From positions 1 through 6,046 of the forward strand of contig JAJZGE010000133.1 of the NCBI GenBank assembly GCA_021798675.1: a stretch of 6,046 bases of DNA. The letters are read 5' to 3'. Source of the stretch: Pseudomonadota bacterium. Its GTDB lineage: Bacteria > Pseudomonadota > Gammaproteobacteria > Xanthomonadales > Rhodanobacteraceae. The notes under the pieces are model-generated. The model made no database searches. It had not been told where the DNA came from and saw only the letters and a program-made list of their open reading frames with translations. Shown piece by piece: positions 5,837-6,046 of this stretch (the first letter of the stretch is position 1; each line of letters starts with the position of its first letter). The position numbers and the translations under genes were made by a program.

Positions 5837-6046
5837 TCAAGGCATGTACATGCCGCCGTTGACGTGAAGCGTTTCGCCGGTGATGTAGGCTGCGGCGGGC
5901 GACGCCAGGAAGCCCACCGCCTTGGCGATGTCGCCGGCTTCGCCGAGACGGCCCAGCGCGATCTGGTTCAGCAATCCTTCCTTCGCCGATTCCGGCAGCG
6001 CACGCGTCATGTCGGTGTCGATGAAGCCTGGCGCCACCACGTTCAC
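5837..6046 (-). CDS. fabG: 3-oxoacyl-ACP reductase FabG (C-terminal part, runs off the right edge)
   Basis: FabG is the NADPH-dependent reductase that converts 3-oxoacyl-ACP to (R)-3-hydroxyacyl-ACP in each elongation cycle. Only the last 69 residues and the TGA are present, corresponding to about 176-244 of the 244-residue E. coli protein; the Ser-Tyr-Lys catalytic residues lie outside the window. Visible short-chain-dehydrogenase features are [16 protein letters not shown] just after the cofactor region (the PG motif and the TDMT stretch), [19 protein letters not shown] in the middle, and the C terminus [16 protein letters not shown], which is diagnostic of FabG within this large family. 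The first base triplet at the edge is a Val codon inside the gene, not a start. It is followed after 173 bp by acpP, the standard fabG-acpP order. Confidence 0.96.
   Translation of the reverse strand: MNVVAPGFIDTDMTRALPESAKEGLLNQIALGRLGEAGDIAKAVGFLASPAAAYITGETLHVNGGMYMP

Noticed and set aside
5664..5840. An extended acyl carrier protein starting at 5840
   Set aside because: The extra 59 residues are unlike any carrier protein, cross the -10 box and the leader hairpin, and the ATG at 5663 has a proper Shine-Dalgarno.
1..6046. Mobile elements, CRISPR arrays, tRNA/rRNA genes, toxin-antitoxin or defence genes, or a new system
   Set aside because: All but about 360 bp is accounted for by eight housekeeping genes in a familiar order; I saw no long repeats, transposase motifs, spacer arrays, cloverleaf-like segments or local drop in GC suggesting transfer.

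Overview
The window is a compact, strongly GC-rich piece of bacterial chromosome in which every gene lies on the minus strand. Reading in the direction of transcription (from high to low coordinates) the order is fabG (3' end only), acpP, fabF, pabB, pabC, mltG, tmk and holB (5' end only). This is the classic proteobacterial fatty-acid-synthesis cluster running into the pabC-mltG-tmk-holB block. Protein character (AcpP and FabF very close to gammaproteobacterial forms, PabB with a YELAGEIEP stretch, heavy G/C at third codon positions) and the placement of pabB between fabF and pabC suggest a gammaproteobacterium of the Lysobacterales (Xanthomonadales), possibly Rhodanobacteraceae or Xanthomonadaceae. 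That placement is inferred from recalled families and gene order; no search was run.

Layout: the right end (5837-6046) holds the last 69 residues of FabG. A 173-bp gap follows, with a weak terminator-like element, a good -10 box (TACAAT) and a GC-rich leader hairpin in front of acpP (5424-5663). The 190-bp gap between acpP and fabF contains a convincing intrinsic-terminator-like hairpin and a second hairpin just before the fabF ribosome binding site. From fabF (3995-5233) to the left edge there is no intergenic DNA: fabF/pabB overlap by 4 bp (GTGA), pabB/pabC by 4 bp (ATGA), pabC/mltG by 4 bp (ATGA), mltG/tmk by 8 bp and tmk/holB by 4 bp (ATGA). These six genes look like one translationally coupled transcription unit.

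Function: FabG, AcpP and FabF are core type II fatty-acid synthesis (reduction, acyl carrier, elongation). PabB and PabC convert chorismate, through aminodeoxychorismate, to 4-aminobenzoate for folate; the amidotransferase partner PabA is not in the window. MltG is the inner-membrane endolytic murein transglycosylase that helps terminate glycan strands. Tmk makes dTDP for DNA synthesis and HolB is the delta-prime subunit of the polymerase clamp loader. The shared theme is growth: membrane lipid, folate and thymidylate supply, wall assembly and replication.

I found no mobile element, CRISPR array, RNA gene or unknown gene, and no sign of a new biological system. The points worth a second look are small: two non-standard active-site residues in PabC and PabB, the ATG-less start of pabB, and the regulatory structure around acpP.
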